This document shows positions 1 to 8,788 of a DNA stretch of 64,000 nt, piece after piece. The stretch covers positions 113,046 through 177,045 of the forward strand of contig CAZWLN010000005.1 of NCBI GenBank assembly GCA_964634885.1, written 5' to 3'. Origin of the DNA: DAINRZ01 sp964634885. GTDB taxonomy: Bacteria; Bacteroidota; Ignavibacteria; Kapaibacteriales; UBA2268. The translations under genes were made by a program, and so were the position numbers. The notes under the pieces are model-generated. The model was not told the origin of the DNA. It made no database searches and saw only the letters and a program-made list of their open reading frames with translations. Position 1 is the stretch's first letter, and each line of letters starts with the position of its first letter.

Positions 1-566
1 TCAAGCTCACCTCCGGTGAAGACTCCGTAGTTGCCAAAGTTGTTTGGGTTGACCCGATTACAGACAAAGAAGTAATTCTCTACCAGGCCCAGTCGGCAAT
101 AGAGCAGCAACAGCCCACGATATCCTTCATGCGCGCTAAGATGGTGGTTACGACAACCAGCCTCGAAGAAGGCCAGATTGAGATTACAGGCATTACGGTA
201 CTCAAATCGCAGCAAAGCAACGAGCCCGGCGACTTCTCACAGCTTGAGATCAATGCAAATGCAAGCGGCGACCTTAGCGGAAGAACGCCTAACAGTAAAT
301 ATACATACAAACTCAGCGCTGCCAAATGCAGGCCAAACGACGACAAGGGCCGGGAATCTGCCGACGTAACGGTAATCATACCCTTCAAGCTTGCTCCCAA
401 CGAGAACATTAACAGGAGAGACAAGCAGATTGCCCTGAGCGGCAATATCAGTGTAAGCGTTATTTCTACGGCAATCAACACCAAGAACGGCAAGCGCAGC
501 AAGGCACTTACGATCTCACAGGGCTTCAATCCCAGCACAACAATTGGTTCCACAAAATCAAGATAA
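1..566 (+). CDS. C-terminal part of an unrecognised protein (cut by the window edge)
   Basis: The frame is open from base 3 to the TAA at 564-566, so this is the 3' end of a longer gene; the first internal ATG (129) lies mid-domain and is not the likely start. About 187 residues are visible: a segment with the sequence VVWVDPITDKEVILYQAQS, then a Thr/Ser/Asn-rich, beta-strand-like stretch ending in TTIGSTKSR. No catalytic motif or membrane span is visible. It lies 53 bp before an outer-membrane protein gene on the same strand, so it may belong to the same envelope operon (inference). I do not recognise the family. Confidence 0.7.
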   Translation, partial: KLTSGEDSVVAKVVWVDPITDKEVILYQAQSAIEQQQPTISFMRAKMVVTTTSLEEGQIEITGITVLKSQQSNEPGDFSQLEINANASGDLSGRTPNSKYTYKLSAAKCRPNDDKGRESADVTVIIPFKLAPNENINRRDKQIALSGNISVSVISTAINTKNGKRSKALTISQGFNPSTTIGSTKSR

Positions 567-619
567 TGGGGTAACTTAATATGAAATATGTATTTATATA
601 TAAATCAGGGAATATTAGA

Positions 620-2332
620 ATGAGGAATCTGGCATATTTAATTGTGTTGTCAATGATATTCATCGCGGCAGAAGTTTTTTCTCAGCCCATTGAACCGGAA
701 TACAAGTTGATTAATTCGAACATAGAAGGGATAATTAAGAACCTCGATTCCTACAGGTTTGGGATGATCAATGTATATGAACTTAACGATATCTCTCAAC
801 GTATTGAGGACATGGTTAAGTCCTACGTAGGAACCCAGCAACAGATAAAGGTTGACTCTTCCGTCATTTTCAGGTTCATCGAGACCTACGGACAGGATTG
901 TTACAATGAGTTAAAGAGGAATATCCTGTCTGGTAATACAAATGCGGACCTTACTGACTGCTATCCCAGCGCTCTCGAAAAGGATTCGGTCAGCCTGATT
1001 ATTGCGCCGACAACAGATTTCGGCGGTTTTAAATCAGCCTACCTGATTACAACAAAAAACAAGAACGAGAAAGTTAAAGGCGACATCATTGCCCTTGTAC
1101 TTTCTAAGGAAAGAATTGACGCCACATCAGACCTGCAGATGGCTACAGATGAGAAACTCATCTTTACTTTCATCGAAATGCAGGCAATCAAGGATCCACA
1201 GGATGAAACAGTTACATTGTTTTCCATTATGCAGAACAATCTCGACCAGGACAACGTCACATCCGTAATCACAGAGCTTCAGGGCCAGGGTGAGAAATGG
1301 TATGTCTCAGAGATGTACGGCACAGCAACATCGCTTTACAAAGATGAAAAGAATATTGACGACAACAAAGATGTACAGAAAACAATCAGGATTTCCGACG
1401 GACAGCCTTTCAACTATATTGGTAAAAACAATGAACTGATTGTAGGCCCGGACCTCATTGCCTGGCGCCAGTATCCATACGATCCTGCAACAGCACAGCA
1501 GGAAACAGCAACAAACGACAGCCTTCCGAAATACGGCGTTGAACTGAGATATGGCATCGACGCCATCAACTACCCCGCATTCTGGAGTGAAAGATGGACA
1601 TTGTCTGCTCTGTGGAAGAGCGTTAAACTTGGCCTTATCCTTCCAAAGTCAGGCTGGTCAAGTGTATTTACCGATCTGTTCTCACTCGAAAGAAGATTTA
1701 CAACTGCCGGCGCCGGCATTGCTGCCAACTTTGATTTCCCCTTCCCGGTAATATCATCGAGTGGTGTTTTCCACATCAATTTCGGCTATGTATCCGGCGA
1801 TGCTGATGTCAGCCCGTTTAAAGAAGACAACAAAGAAAGGCTCGACACCAATTATGCCATCGGTACAGTCGATCCGGCACCCGATTACCTGATCAGGGCC
1901 CACGGACAGTTACATTATACCTTCGGCATGAGCATCGACGAGAACTATATGCTCCGTTTAGGCCTCGGAGGAACCGTTTACAACGTTGAGACATGGGTTG
2001 ACAGAATTGTCGAAGAACCAGACGAAAACGGCGATACCCAGAAGAAAGTAGTGTATGCCAATTCGAAGAATGAAACATTCGGCGGCGTATCTGCAAAAGT
2101 AGAGTTTATGACAATTAAGAACTCTACACCTTACGGTTCCAGCCTCCAGTATTTTGACGAAACTCTCAGAGGCAATATCTGGCTTCAGATACCTGTCAGC
2201 TATAACAAATTCTTTTTAAGATTTGATTTGGATGGCTTCTTTTCACTCAGGAAAAATAGCGATACCAGGCCCTGGGAATATAACAACAAGGCAATATTCA
2301 TCCCGATGGCCAAGTTGATCTTTGTCTTTTAA
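620..2332 (+). CDS. predicted outer-membrane beta-barrel protein
   Basis: The protein is 571 residues from the ATG at 620. I chose that start because it gives a clean Sec signal peptide (MRNLAYLIVLSMIFIAAEVFSQ); an upstream in-frame ATG at 581 would put 13 residues ahead of it. The first half (about residues 25-270) is soluble-looking, with a YDPATAQQ-type linker. The second half alternates aromatic and polar residues in the manner of membrane beta-strands, and the chain ends in LIFVF, an aromatic terminus typical of outer-membrane barrels. The next gene (46 bp downstream) has the same layout, so the two are probably co-transcribed and functionally paired. Exact family not recognised. Confidence 0.6.
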   Translation: MRNLAYLIVLSMIFIAAEVFSQPIEPEYKLINSNIEGIIKNLDSYRFGMINVYELNDISQRIEDMVKSYVGTQQQIKVDSSVIFRFIETYGQDCYNELKRNILSGNTNADLTDCYPSALEKDSVSLIIAPTTDFGGFKSAYLITTKNKNEKVKGDIIALVLSKERIDATSDLQMATDEKLIFTFIEMQAIKDPQDETVTLFSIMQNNLDQDNVTSVITELQGQGEKWYVSEMYGTATSLYKDEKNIDDNKDVQKTIRISDGQPFNYIGKNNELIVGPDLIAWRQYPYDPATAQQETATNDSLPKYGVELRYGIDAINYPAFWSERWTLSALWKSVKLGLILPKSGWSSVFTDLFSLERRFTTAGAGIAANFDFPFPVISSSGVFHINFGYVSGDADVSPFKEDNKERLDTNYAIGTVDPAPDYLIRAHGQLHYTFGMSIDENYMLRLGLGGTVYNVETWVDRIVEEPDENGDTQKKVVYANSKNETFGGVSAKVEFMTIKNSTPYGSSLQYFDETLRGNIWLQIPVSYNKFFLRFDLDGFFSLRKNSDTRPWEYNNKAIFIPMAKLIFVF

Positions 2333-2378
2333 TTAACAGTATTGGTAATAATTAGTAAAATAATATAAAGAAAAGACT

Positions 2379-3857
2379 ATGAGGAGATATTTAGCATTAA
2401 TAGCATGCCTGACAGTTGTAATGGTTTCAAACCTGTCGTCAGAACCTAAGGATGAGATCAAAACAAAGGCAGAGTCATACACAAAAGACCTGACTGAATT
2501 AGATCCTGAGATCAAGGCGCTTTTCCCGAGATGGCGCGTTTGTGAACCGGAACTTCAGATCCAGATCAGGAGGGCCTTTGTTCTTGCAGGCTATAATAAA
2601 GCAGACCTCGATCAGGACAGGATCGAAGTGATTGCCATACCCAAAAGAAAACCCGAACCGGGCGTAACCGAACCCGAGCCTTACAGGATTCTGCATATCT
2701 CATGCGGTAAAGCCAGTATGAACGCTTCGGATATTAAAAAACACCTGCGCAAGGTCGAACCGATCCTTGCCGGCGACGCTGCATTCCTTAGCAACGACGA
2801 AAACCTCGAGTATAAGAGGGACTATTGCTACGAAGATATACCCCCTGAGATTAGCCTGACAAAGCAGCAGCAGCAGGCGGTCATCGAATGGCTTGCACCT
2901 ACAACAGTAAGCCATGCCTTTACCCTGTCGCTTTTCGAACAGACTCTGAAAATCGGAAGCAGCGGTTTCTGGATTAAGAACTACTTCGGTAACGACCAGA
3001 TTGGCTATCCTTTCTGGGCTCCCGGCGAAGCAAAAGTCATCCTGAAAAGGCCCCTCTATAAGAATACTTTCGGCGACGAATATACAAAGATGGCAATCCC
3101 TTATCTTATCGATGCTTACTTAGGTGTTGGCTACAGCAACTATGCCGGCCTTGATAAGAATAATAACCTTCTTAGCTGGGTTGACCCCAGGAAATTGAAC
3201 GTATATCCCGGCGGAAAAGTTATTGGCGGATTCGACTTCAGTATGCCGTTCCATCCACAGGCCGGTGTCCACTTCAACGTAGAAGTGCCCCTGACGAGCC
3301 TGGACAATAACAAAAGAATCGAATTGAAAGATTACGCCCTGTACAATAAGACAATCAATTATGACGCTTTACCTGAAGACGCCGACAGTATGAATTACAA
3401 CCAGGTTGCTCCCATTCTGAGACAGTCGGGACAGATATCATTATTCTATAATTTCTGGTTCGGCAAAACACAGCCTGAAAACTTCCTCAGGGTTGACCTT
3501 GGTCTCTGCTACACCGAAGTCAGAGAAATGGGGCTTTACTACGCCAAAGGTTCCGGCATCAGCATTCCAACTTTAACAAAAAATGGAGCAAGCAAGGAAA
3601 CACCTTTAAGGACATACAAACCGAATGAATTCGGTGATTGGCTCTATCTGAAAGTCGAGTACCGCAATTCCGCTTCCTATCCTTTCGGATTCAGCGCACA
3701 GTACTCAAACCAGATATTGCTCAGCAGGATTTATCTGCCTATCTTCTCCGATTGGCTGATGCTCGAAGCAAAGTATTCGACTCCTTTGAGAGGCGTAAGG
3801 CCTTACGAAGTTGATAAGTTCTTCATGGTATCACCCGTATTAAGAATAACAATATAA
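2379..3857 (+). CDS. predicted outer-membrane protein with periplasmic N-domain
   Basis: 492 residues with a signal peptide (MRRYLALIACLTVVMVSNLSS). Residues about 25-170 form a charged, soluble domain; from about residue 190 the sequence is rich in alternating aromatic/Gly strands (for example DAYLGVGYSNYAG, GFDFSMPFHPQAGVHF) and ends with the strand-like VLRITI. This matches a periplasmic domain followed by a barrel, as in the gene 46 bp upstream, with which it shares architecture but little obvious sequence. A strong terminator follows immediately, so it ends the transcription unit. No function can be assigned. Confidence 0.6.
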   Translation: MRRYLALIACLTVVMVSNLSSEPKDEIKTKAESYTKDLTELDPEIKALFPRWRVCEPELQIQIRRAFVLAGYNKADLDQDRIEVIAIPKRKPEPGVTEPEPYRILHISCGKASMNASDIKKHLRKVEPILAGDAAFLSNDENLEYKRDYCYEDIPPEISLTKQQQQAVIEWLAPTTVSHAFTLSLFEQTLKIGSSGFWIKNYFGNDQIGYPFWAPGEAKVILKRPLYKNTFGDEYTKMAIPYLIDAYLGVGYSNYAGLDKNNNLLSWVDPRKLNVYPGGKVIGGFDFSMPFHPQAGVHFNVEVPLTSLDNNKRIELKDYALYNKTINYDALPEDADSMNYNQVAPILRQSGQISLFYNFWFGKTQPENFLRVDLGLCYTEVREMGLYYAKGSGISIPTLTKNGASKETPLRTYKPNEFGDWLYLKVEYRNSASYPFGFSAQYSNQILLSRIYLPIFSDWLMLEAKYSTPLRGVRPYEVDKFFMVSPVLRITI

Positions 3858-3873
3858 GAGACAATAAAAATAA

Positions 3874-3919
3874 TGCCCTTAACAGATTCGGAAACGGTTT
3901 GTTAGGGGCGTTTTTTTTT
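3874..3919 (+). terminator. rho-independent terminator
   Basis: The arms gcccttaaca (3875-3884) and tgttaggggc (3900-3909) pair with one G-T wobble around a 15-nt loop and run into nine T residues (3911-3919). It ends the two-gene outer-membrane unit and separates it from the VWA-OmpA gene. Confidence 0.85.
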
Positions 3920-3939
3920 AAAATAGAAACGCGGATAGA

Positions 3940-5304
3940 ATGAAAACTTTCAAAAGCAGCATAATAGAGGTTTTAATTTTACTCTTCTCTTATACGGCAC
4001 TCATTGCCGGCGGCAGTACATCCGAGCAGCAGGACTCGACCCTTAACATAAAGGACCTCATCAACCAGGCTAAGATCAAGTCTGCAAAGTCTGAGGTGGA
4101 ACTGACGATAAAGAATGCCGATATGTCGGGATTCCCAATAATCAAACTCATCGTCGAAGCATTCAACAAGTACGGAGACCCACTCGATACGCTCTATGCA
4201 GGCGACCTGACAATCGTCGAGAACGGGAAGGAAAAGAAAATACTATCCGTCGAGAAACTGCCGGCGAAAAGCATTGTCCTTGTGGATTTCGTGTTCATCA
4301 TCGACCAGACCGGTTCCATGCAAAAATACATCGACGACGTACGGAAGAACATCCTCAGGTTTACATCGGCGCTTCAAAGAAGAGGTATCGATTACCGAAT
4401 CAGCCTGATCCTGTTCTCGGACATTGTCGATGAGGTCTTTCCGTTTACTGAGAATGTCGAAGAGTTCAAAGGCTGGTTGTCCAAGGTCAAAGCCGGCGGC
4501 GGTAAAGACGAGAAGGAAAACTCGCTCGAGGCAATTAAGATGGGATCGTCACTAAGTTTCAGGCACATTGCCGACAAGGTTCTGATCATTCTTACCGATG
4601 CACCCTATCATCAAAAGGGTGAAAACGGCGTCGGCAAAACCGAAGAGACCACACAATCCATTCTGAAAATACTCGTTGACGGCGATATGCGCCTTTTCTC
4701 CATCATTCCCAAGGGACTGAGCGAGTACGAGTTCATGTCGGAGAGAACGAGAGGCAACACTGGATACATCGGCTATCCTTTCTCGTCGATTCTCGACAGG
4801 TTCTCGAGCCAGCTTACCAATCTTTATGTATTGAAATACAACACTTCGGAAGCAACACTGCCCGACTCGCTCAATATTACAATACTTGACAAAGAGAAAC
4901 AGGTACTGGTAAAGAACACTGTCCAGATAATGGCCCTTGCAAACGGCGAGAAACTGAAACCATATGTCCTGGAAAACCTCCTGTACGGCACTAACAGTTA
5001 CAGCCTGACCGATACGGTCAGGGAGCTTGACCTGCTTGCAGAATACTTTCTCAAGAAGCAGGACCTGATGATAATCATCGAAGGCCACACCGACAGCAGG
5101 GGTAGGCTCGCCACCAATATGCTCCTGTCCAACAGAAGGGCAGAAAGTGTTAAAGGCTACTTAGTTAAAAAGGGAATAGCTGCCGCCAGGATCAAAACCG
5201 TAGGACACGGCCCAACCAAACCCATTGCCTCTAATAATACCGAAGAAGGCAGGAAATTGAACCGGCGGACGGAAGTTTACATTACTCAAAAGAAGGAAAA
5301 GTAA
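3940..5304 (+). CDS. VWA domain protein with OmpA-type peptidoglycan-binding C-domain
   Basis: 454 residues. An N-terminal signal peptide (about 1-24) is followed by a region resembling VWFA-associated domains, then a von Willebrand A domain starting near residue 115 (FVFIIDQTGSMQKY); DQTGS supplies the MIDAS metal motif DxTGS. The C-terminal ~110 residues are an OmpA_C domain: EGHTDSRG and LNRRTEVYI carry the residues that in the family hold meso-diaminopimelate of peptidoglycan. It is therefore an exported protein anchored non-covalently to the cell wall, displaying a metal-dependent adhesion module. It faces the pyrE operon across a shared terminator, and that operon carries a second VWA-OmpA protein, so the locus has two such proteins end to end. 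Confidence 0.85.
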   Translation: MKTFKSSIIEVLILLFSYTALIAGGSTSEQQDSTLNIKDLINQAKIKSAKSEVELTIKNADMSGFPIIKLIVEAFNKYGDPLDTLYAGDLTIVENGKEKKILSVEKLPAKSIVLVDFVFIIDQTGSMQKYIDDVRKNILRFTSALQRRGIDYRISLILFSDIVDEVFPFTENVEEFKGWLSKVKAGGGKDEKENSLEAIKMGSSLSFRHIADKVLIILTDAPYHQKGENGVGKTEETTQSILKILVDGDMRLFSIIPKGLSEYEFMSERTRGNTGYIGYPFSSILDRFSSQLTNLYVLKYNTSEATLPDSLNITILDKEKQVLVKNTVQIMALANGEKLKPYVLENLLYGTNSYSLTDTVRELDLLAEYFLKKQDLMIIIEGHTDSRGRLATNMLLSNRRAESVKGYLVKKGIAAARIKTVGHGPTKPIASNNTEEGRKLNRRTEVYITQKKEK

Positions 5305-5315
5305 AAAAAATAGAA

Positions 5316-5351
5316 CAAAAAAAGGGGCCTGTGATTAAGCCCCTTTTTTTT
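5316..5351. terminator. bidirectional terminator between convergent genes
   Basis: A near-perfect hairpin: A7-GGGGC (5317-5328) pairs with GCCCC-T8 (5339-5351) around a 10-nt loop. The A-tract/T-tract symmetry lets it work for the plus-strand VWA-OmpA gene and for the minus-strand pyrE operon that converge here. Confidence 0.85.
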
Positions 5352-5366
5352 ACTGGTGAGTATGCT

Positions 5367-5897
5367 TTATGCGCCGACAATCTTTTTTATCTCCGACATT
5401 GTAAACAGAGGATACAACTCAATTCCTATTTCATTAAGGCTTTTCACTCCACCGCTTTCCCTGTCGATGACGCAAACGGCTTTTGTGATGTCGGCGCCTA
5501 GCGCCCTGAGGTCGCCTGCGCTGATCACCACTTGTCCGCCGCTGGTTACGACGTCTTCGACGACAAGGAGTTTTTTACCGTTAATTACCGGTCCTTCGGC
5601 CAATTTATTTGTTCCGTACTGTTTTGCCTGTTTCCTTACAAATACGCAGGGTTTTTGGGTTATATGCGACAAAGCGGTAGCCAGTGGTATGCCGCCCATC
5701 TCTAAGCCTGCTAGAATGTCGAATTCGAAGTTAATGGTCCCGGCTATGTGGCGTGCAATTTCGAAAAGCAGCGATGGCTTGCTCTCAAACTGGTATTTGT
5801 CGAAATATTCGTTGCTGATGGCGCCGGAGCGCAATTCGAAACGTCCTGTCAGGTGTGATGCATTGTAAATTTCTGTTGCTAATTCATTTCTGTTCAT
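5367..5897 (-). CDS. pyrE: orotate phosphoribosyltransferase
   Basis: Transfers phosphoribose from PRPP to orotate to give OMP, the fifth step of de novo pyrimidine synthesis, in the cytosol. The 176-residue length is within the short OPRTase range. The type I PRTase signature is present as LLVVEDVVTSGGQV near residue 115, with the two acidic residues (ED) and the TSGG loop that bind PRPP; GLEMGGIPLA forms the N-terminal substrate-side loop and FVRKQAKQYGTNKLAEG the flexible catalytic loop. It is the last gene of a minus-strand run, 12 bp after the VWA-OmpA lipoprotein gene, and ends at the bidirectional terminator. Pairing with surface-protein genes looks incidental. Confidence 0.95.
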   Translation of the reverse strand: MNRNELATEIYNASHLTGRFELRSGAISNEYFDKYQFESKPSLLFEIARHIAGTINFEFDILAGLEMGGIPLATALSHITQKPCVFVRKQAKQYGTNKLAEGPVINGKKLLVVEDVVTSGGQVVISAGDLRALGADITKAVCVIDRESGGVKSLNEIGIELYPLFTMSEIKKIVGA

Positions 5898-5909
5898 TAA
5901 GTCCTCAGT

Positions 5910-8027
5910 CTATTTTGATATTATTAAAAATTCTGTCCTGCGGTTACGTGCTTTGTGTTCCTCCGTGTCGTTAGGCACGACAGGAACAGTCTCGCCGAAA
6001 CCTTTGTATTTCAGGCGCCAGTGTTTGACGCCAAGTTTAATCAGTTCCTGCATTACTACCTGGGCACGCCTTTCTGACAGATCCTGGTTAAATTCGTCGG
6101 TACCAGTCGAGTCTGTGTGCCCTTGTACTTCTATCCTTACTTTCGGGAAGGCAAGAAGTTCGTCGGCTATTTCTTCGATTATATGATAGGATTCGGGTTT
6201 AATGACGGCTTGGTCGAAGTCAAAGAGTATCGGCATAGAGAATTTGTTCCCGTCGAATCCGTAAGGTACACCGCCGTCTCCGGTATTCTTGTTACCACCG
6301 TCCCCGGTGTTCTTGTTCCCGCCGTCCCCGGTATTCTTGTTTCCACCGTCACCGGTGTTTTTGTTTCCGCCATCTCCGGTATTCTTGTTTCCGCCATCTC
6401 CGGTGTTTTTGTTACCGCCATCTCCGGTGTTTTTGTTACCGCCATCTCCGGTGTTTTTGTTACCGCCATCGCCTGTATTCTTGTTACCACCGTCCCCGGT
6501 GTTCTTGTTACCGCCATCTCCGGTGTTTTTGTTACCGCCATCGCCTGTATTCTTGTTACCACCGTCCCCGGTGTTTTTATTCCCGCCGTCTCCGGTGTTC
6601 TTGTTACCACCGTCGCCAGTGTTCTTGTTTCCGCCATCGCCAGTGTTTTTGTTACCACCGTCCCCGGTGTTTTTGTTACCACCGTCAGCAATTAATTTTC
6701 CACCGTCGCCTGTGTTTTTATTGCCGTCGTTGTCTTTGTTGCCCTTGTCAGCAATGAGTTTATTAATATCGTCATTATTGCCGCCGTCGCCGGTATTATT
6801 CATGTCCCCATTGTTTCCGGAGTTGTTGTCTGCATCGTTGCTTGCCAGGAATGCGTCAATATTTGAATTGTCGTCACCATCAAGGCCGCCCAGGAAGTCG
6901 TTGTTTGTCAGGTCGGAGTTATTACTATTATTAGCTAATAAATAGTCCCGGATGCCGGAAGTTTCATACTGTCCACGGGCAAACAGGGTGTCGAGGCGTT
7001 TTGGAGTATTGAGTGAGACAGCTACGCTGTGTAAGCCCCAGTAATAGGGAGGCCTGTATTCAACGAGATAAAAGTACTTCAGGCTCATGTATATGTCCCT
7101 GAAGATTGCCACGAGGTCCTTTTTGGAGTATGCTTTATAATATTTGCCGCCGGTTTGTTGGGCCAGGTATTTAAGCATGTCGCTTTTAGCGTAGCCGAAA
7201 GCAACAGTGAAGATATATACTTTATTGCCGTTAGCTTTCTTCAGGAGGGTGTCGATGTCGTTCTGGGAATAGTTGTCGTCGCCGTCAGTGAAGATGACCA
7301 GGACACGGGGCACGTCTCCGGGTGTGTCTTTCAACAGATCGACTGACTTCATGGCGGCGTCATAGACGGCAGAGAACTGGCCAACCCCTTCTTTGTATTT
7401 TGTCCTGTAGAGGTTGAGTATTTTCCCGGTATCTTTTTCGAGGGGTACCTTCAGAAGGAAGTCCCTTGTGAATGAGCTGAGGGCGATGTTGTCGTACTTT
7501 GATTTGAGCTTAACAAACATCTCGGTACCTTCGAAGAGTACGTTCATGATTGCTGCCATAGAGCCGCTGTAATCGACTGTAAGAACAAGGTTGTAAGGAA
7601 TGGAGTCGTTTGCGCCGTATTCCCTGACGGTGAATTTTTCAATCTGCCGGTGTTTTCTTCTGACCCTTCCGAGTGTTTCGTCAACCCGTGTCCAGTAATT
7701 GATTTTCGGCTCTTTAAGGTTGGGTTCTGCCATGTTTGTAACGAAGTGCCCGAGGGAATCATAGACCCTGGTGTAAAGTTTAATGTTTTCGGGGTACCCT
7801 GTGGTGTCAATCCTGTATATATCGAAAATCAGCTTATTATGGTCAACCGAGTCAATCGGCATAGTGCTGCTGATGTACACATCGGTCAGGGAATCTGCCA
7901 GGTCCAGGTCCTTAACGGATTCCATGAACTCATAGTTCTCAAGTTGTTTGGGGCCGCTGCACGACAGGAGAGTGAGTGCTGCCGCCATCACCAGGAAAGC
8001 TATATTGAAACCGGGTTTGCTGTTCAT
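5910..8027 (-). CDS. VWA-OmpA lipoprotein with a 17-copy NKNTGDGG repeat linker
   Basis: 705 residues. The N-terminus is a lipoprotein signal peptide with lipobox LLSC (Cys about residue 23). A VWA domain follows near residue 150 (LVLTVDYSGSMAAI, MIDAS motif DYSGS; later IFTDGDDNYS). An Asn/Asp-rich low-complexity region leads into 17 perfect copies of the 8-residue unit NKNTGDGG plus degenerate copies. The C-terminal ~115 residues are an OmpA_C domain (VQGHTDSTG, RNRRTEFLI) expected to bind peptidoglycan. The layout suggests a lipid anchor, a VWA head, a long flexible repeat linker, and a wall-binding foot. It sits between an O-methyltransferase gene (13 bp upstream) and pyrE (12 bp downstream). 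The repeat number is likely to vary between strains (inference). Confidence 0.88.
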   Translation of the reverse strand: MNSKPGFNIAFLVMAAALTLLSCSGPKQLENYEFMESVKDLDLADSLTDVYISSTMPIDSVDHNKLIFDIYRIDTTGYPENIKLYTRVYDSLGHFVTNMAEPNLKEPKINYWTRVDETLGRVRRKHRQIEKFTVREYGANDSIPYNLVLTVDYSGSMAAIMNVLFEGTEMFVKLKSKYDNIALSSFTRDFLLKVPLEKDTGKILNLYRTKYKEGVGQFSAVYDAAMKSVDLLKDTPGDVPRVLVIFTDGDDNYSQNDIDTLLKKANGNKVYIFTVAFGYAKSDMLKYLAQQTGGKYYKAYSKKDLVAIFRDIYMSLKYFYLVEYRPPYYWGLHSVAVSLNTPKRLDTLFARGQYETSGIRDYLLANNSNNSDLTNNDFLGGLDGDDNSNIDAFLASNDADNNSGNNGDMNNTGDGGNNDDINKLIADKGNKDNDGNKNTGDGGKLIADGGNKNTGDGGNKNTGDGGNKNTGDGGNKNTGDGGNKNTGDGGNKNTGDGGNKNTGDGGNKNTGDGGNKNTGDGGNKNTGDGGNKNTGDGGNKNTGDGGNKNTGDGGNKNTGDGGNKNTGDGGNKNTGDGGNKNTGDGGVPYGFDGNKFSMPILFDFDQAVIKPESYHIIEEIADELLAFPKVRIEVQGHTDSTGTDEFNQDLSERRAQVVMQELIKLGVKHWRLKYKGFGETVPVVPNDTEEHKARNRRTEFLIISK
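6271..6678 (-). repeat. 24-bp coding minisatellite, 17 uninterrupted units
   Basis: Seventeen head-to-tail 24-bp units, each encoding NKNTGDGG in the VWA-OmpA lipoprotein. Unit length is exactly 24 bp from 6271 to 6678, so frame is kept whatever the copy number. Third positions differ between units (cgt/cat, ccc/tcc, att/gtt), so the array is not a single very recent expansion, but blocks of identical neighbours (for example 6415-6462) show local copying. Degenerate relatives lie on the 5' side of the gene at about 6703-6726 and 6781-6800. The array also creates long spurious reading frames on the other strand. Confidence 0.95.
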
Positions 8028-8040
8028 ATCCTCATTTTTT

Positions 8041-8709
8041 TTATAGTTTAACAGACAGTGTCATCCCGTCGCCGACAGGGACCAAACAGGACATGAAATC
8101 CTGCCTGTTTTTAATAAATTCATTGAAATGCCTGATGGCTAAGACTTCGGTGTTTTCCTTGGGGTATTCTGTCAGCAGTTCGCCGAAAGCGAGGGCGTTG
8201 TCGGCAGCAAGGATGCCTCCTTTGCGAAGCAGTGGTGCACAGCGTTCGAAGTAGCTTATGTAATTGGGTTTGTCCGCATCGAGGAACACCATGTCGAATT
8301 GGGTGTCACCGGGACGGAGTGCGTCTAAGTATTTGCCGGCGTCTGTGTTGACGACTTCGATCTTATCCGACAGGCCAGCCTCGATTGTTTTCCGCTTGAT
8401 GAAGTGGGCGCATTCCAGTTCAATTTCAAGCGCAGTGAGTTTGCCGCCATTGGGTAAAGCTCGTGCCATTGTAATTGCCGAGTAGCCGGCGAGTGAACCG
8501 ATTTCAAGTATTGTCCCGACATTGGCTGCCCTGATGAGGAACTGGAGAAACGCTCCCTGTTCGGGGGAGATGCAGATTTCCGGTATGCCGGCAGAGGCAG
8601 CCTCGTTCCTGAGATTCCTCAGGAATTCATCCTCGCTCGAGAAATTAGAGACTATATAATCTGAAAGTTCCCTATTCAATAATGTCGGTTGTACAGACAT
8701 TCCAATCAT
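8041..8709 (-). CDS. SAM-dependent O-methyltransferase (Methyltransf_3 family)
   Basis: 222 residues, matching the caffeoyl-CoA/catechol O-methyltransferase-like bacterial family. Motif I is ILEIGSLAGYSAITMA (about residues 66-81), followed by LTALEIE with the acidic residue that binds the SAM ribose, and MVFLDADKPNY, whose Asp residues bind the divalent cation in family members. Bacterial relatives include tRNA 5-hydroxyuridine methyltransferases (TrmR), so a tRNA substrate is as possible as a small catechol. An alternative start is the Met at residue 4; no strong Shine-Dalgarno motif distinguishes them. It is first in a tight run with the VWA-OmpA lipoprotein and pyrE. Confidence 0.85.
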   Translation of the reverse strand: MIGMSVQPTLLNRELSDYIVSNFSSEDEFLRNLRNEAASAGIPEICISPEQGAFLQFLIRAANVGTILEIGSLAGYSAITMARALPNGGKLTALEIELECAHFIKRKTIEAGLSDKIEVVNTDAGKYLDALRPGDTQFDMVFLDADKPNYISYFERCAPLLRKGGILAADNALAFGELLTEYPKENTEVLAIRHFNEFIKNRQDFMSCLVPVGDGMTLSVKL

Positions 8710-8788
8710 TACAAAAATTCATAAAACATAAATATTTGAAACGATTGATATGGGTTTGTATTGTCTTGGATAATGGCCGTGCTAACAG

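Noticed and set aside
6117..6945. Three long overlapping reading frames opposite or frame-shifted to the NKNTGDGG repeat (Val/Thr-rich and Pro/Phe-rich)
   Set aside because: They arise because a stop-free 24-bp unit is repeated; they have no ribosome-binding site and no other support.
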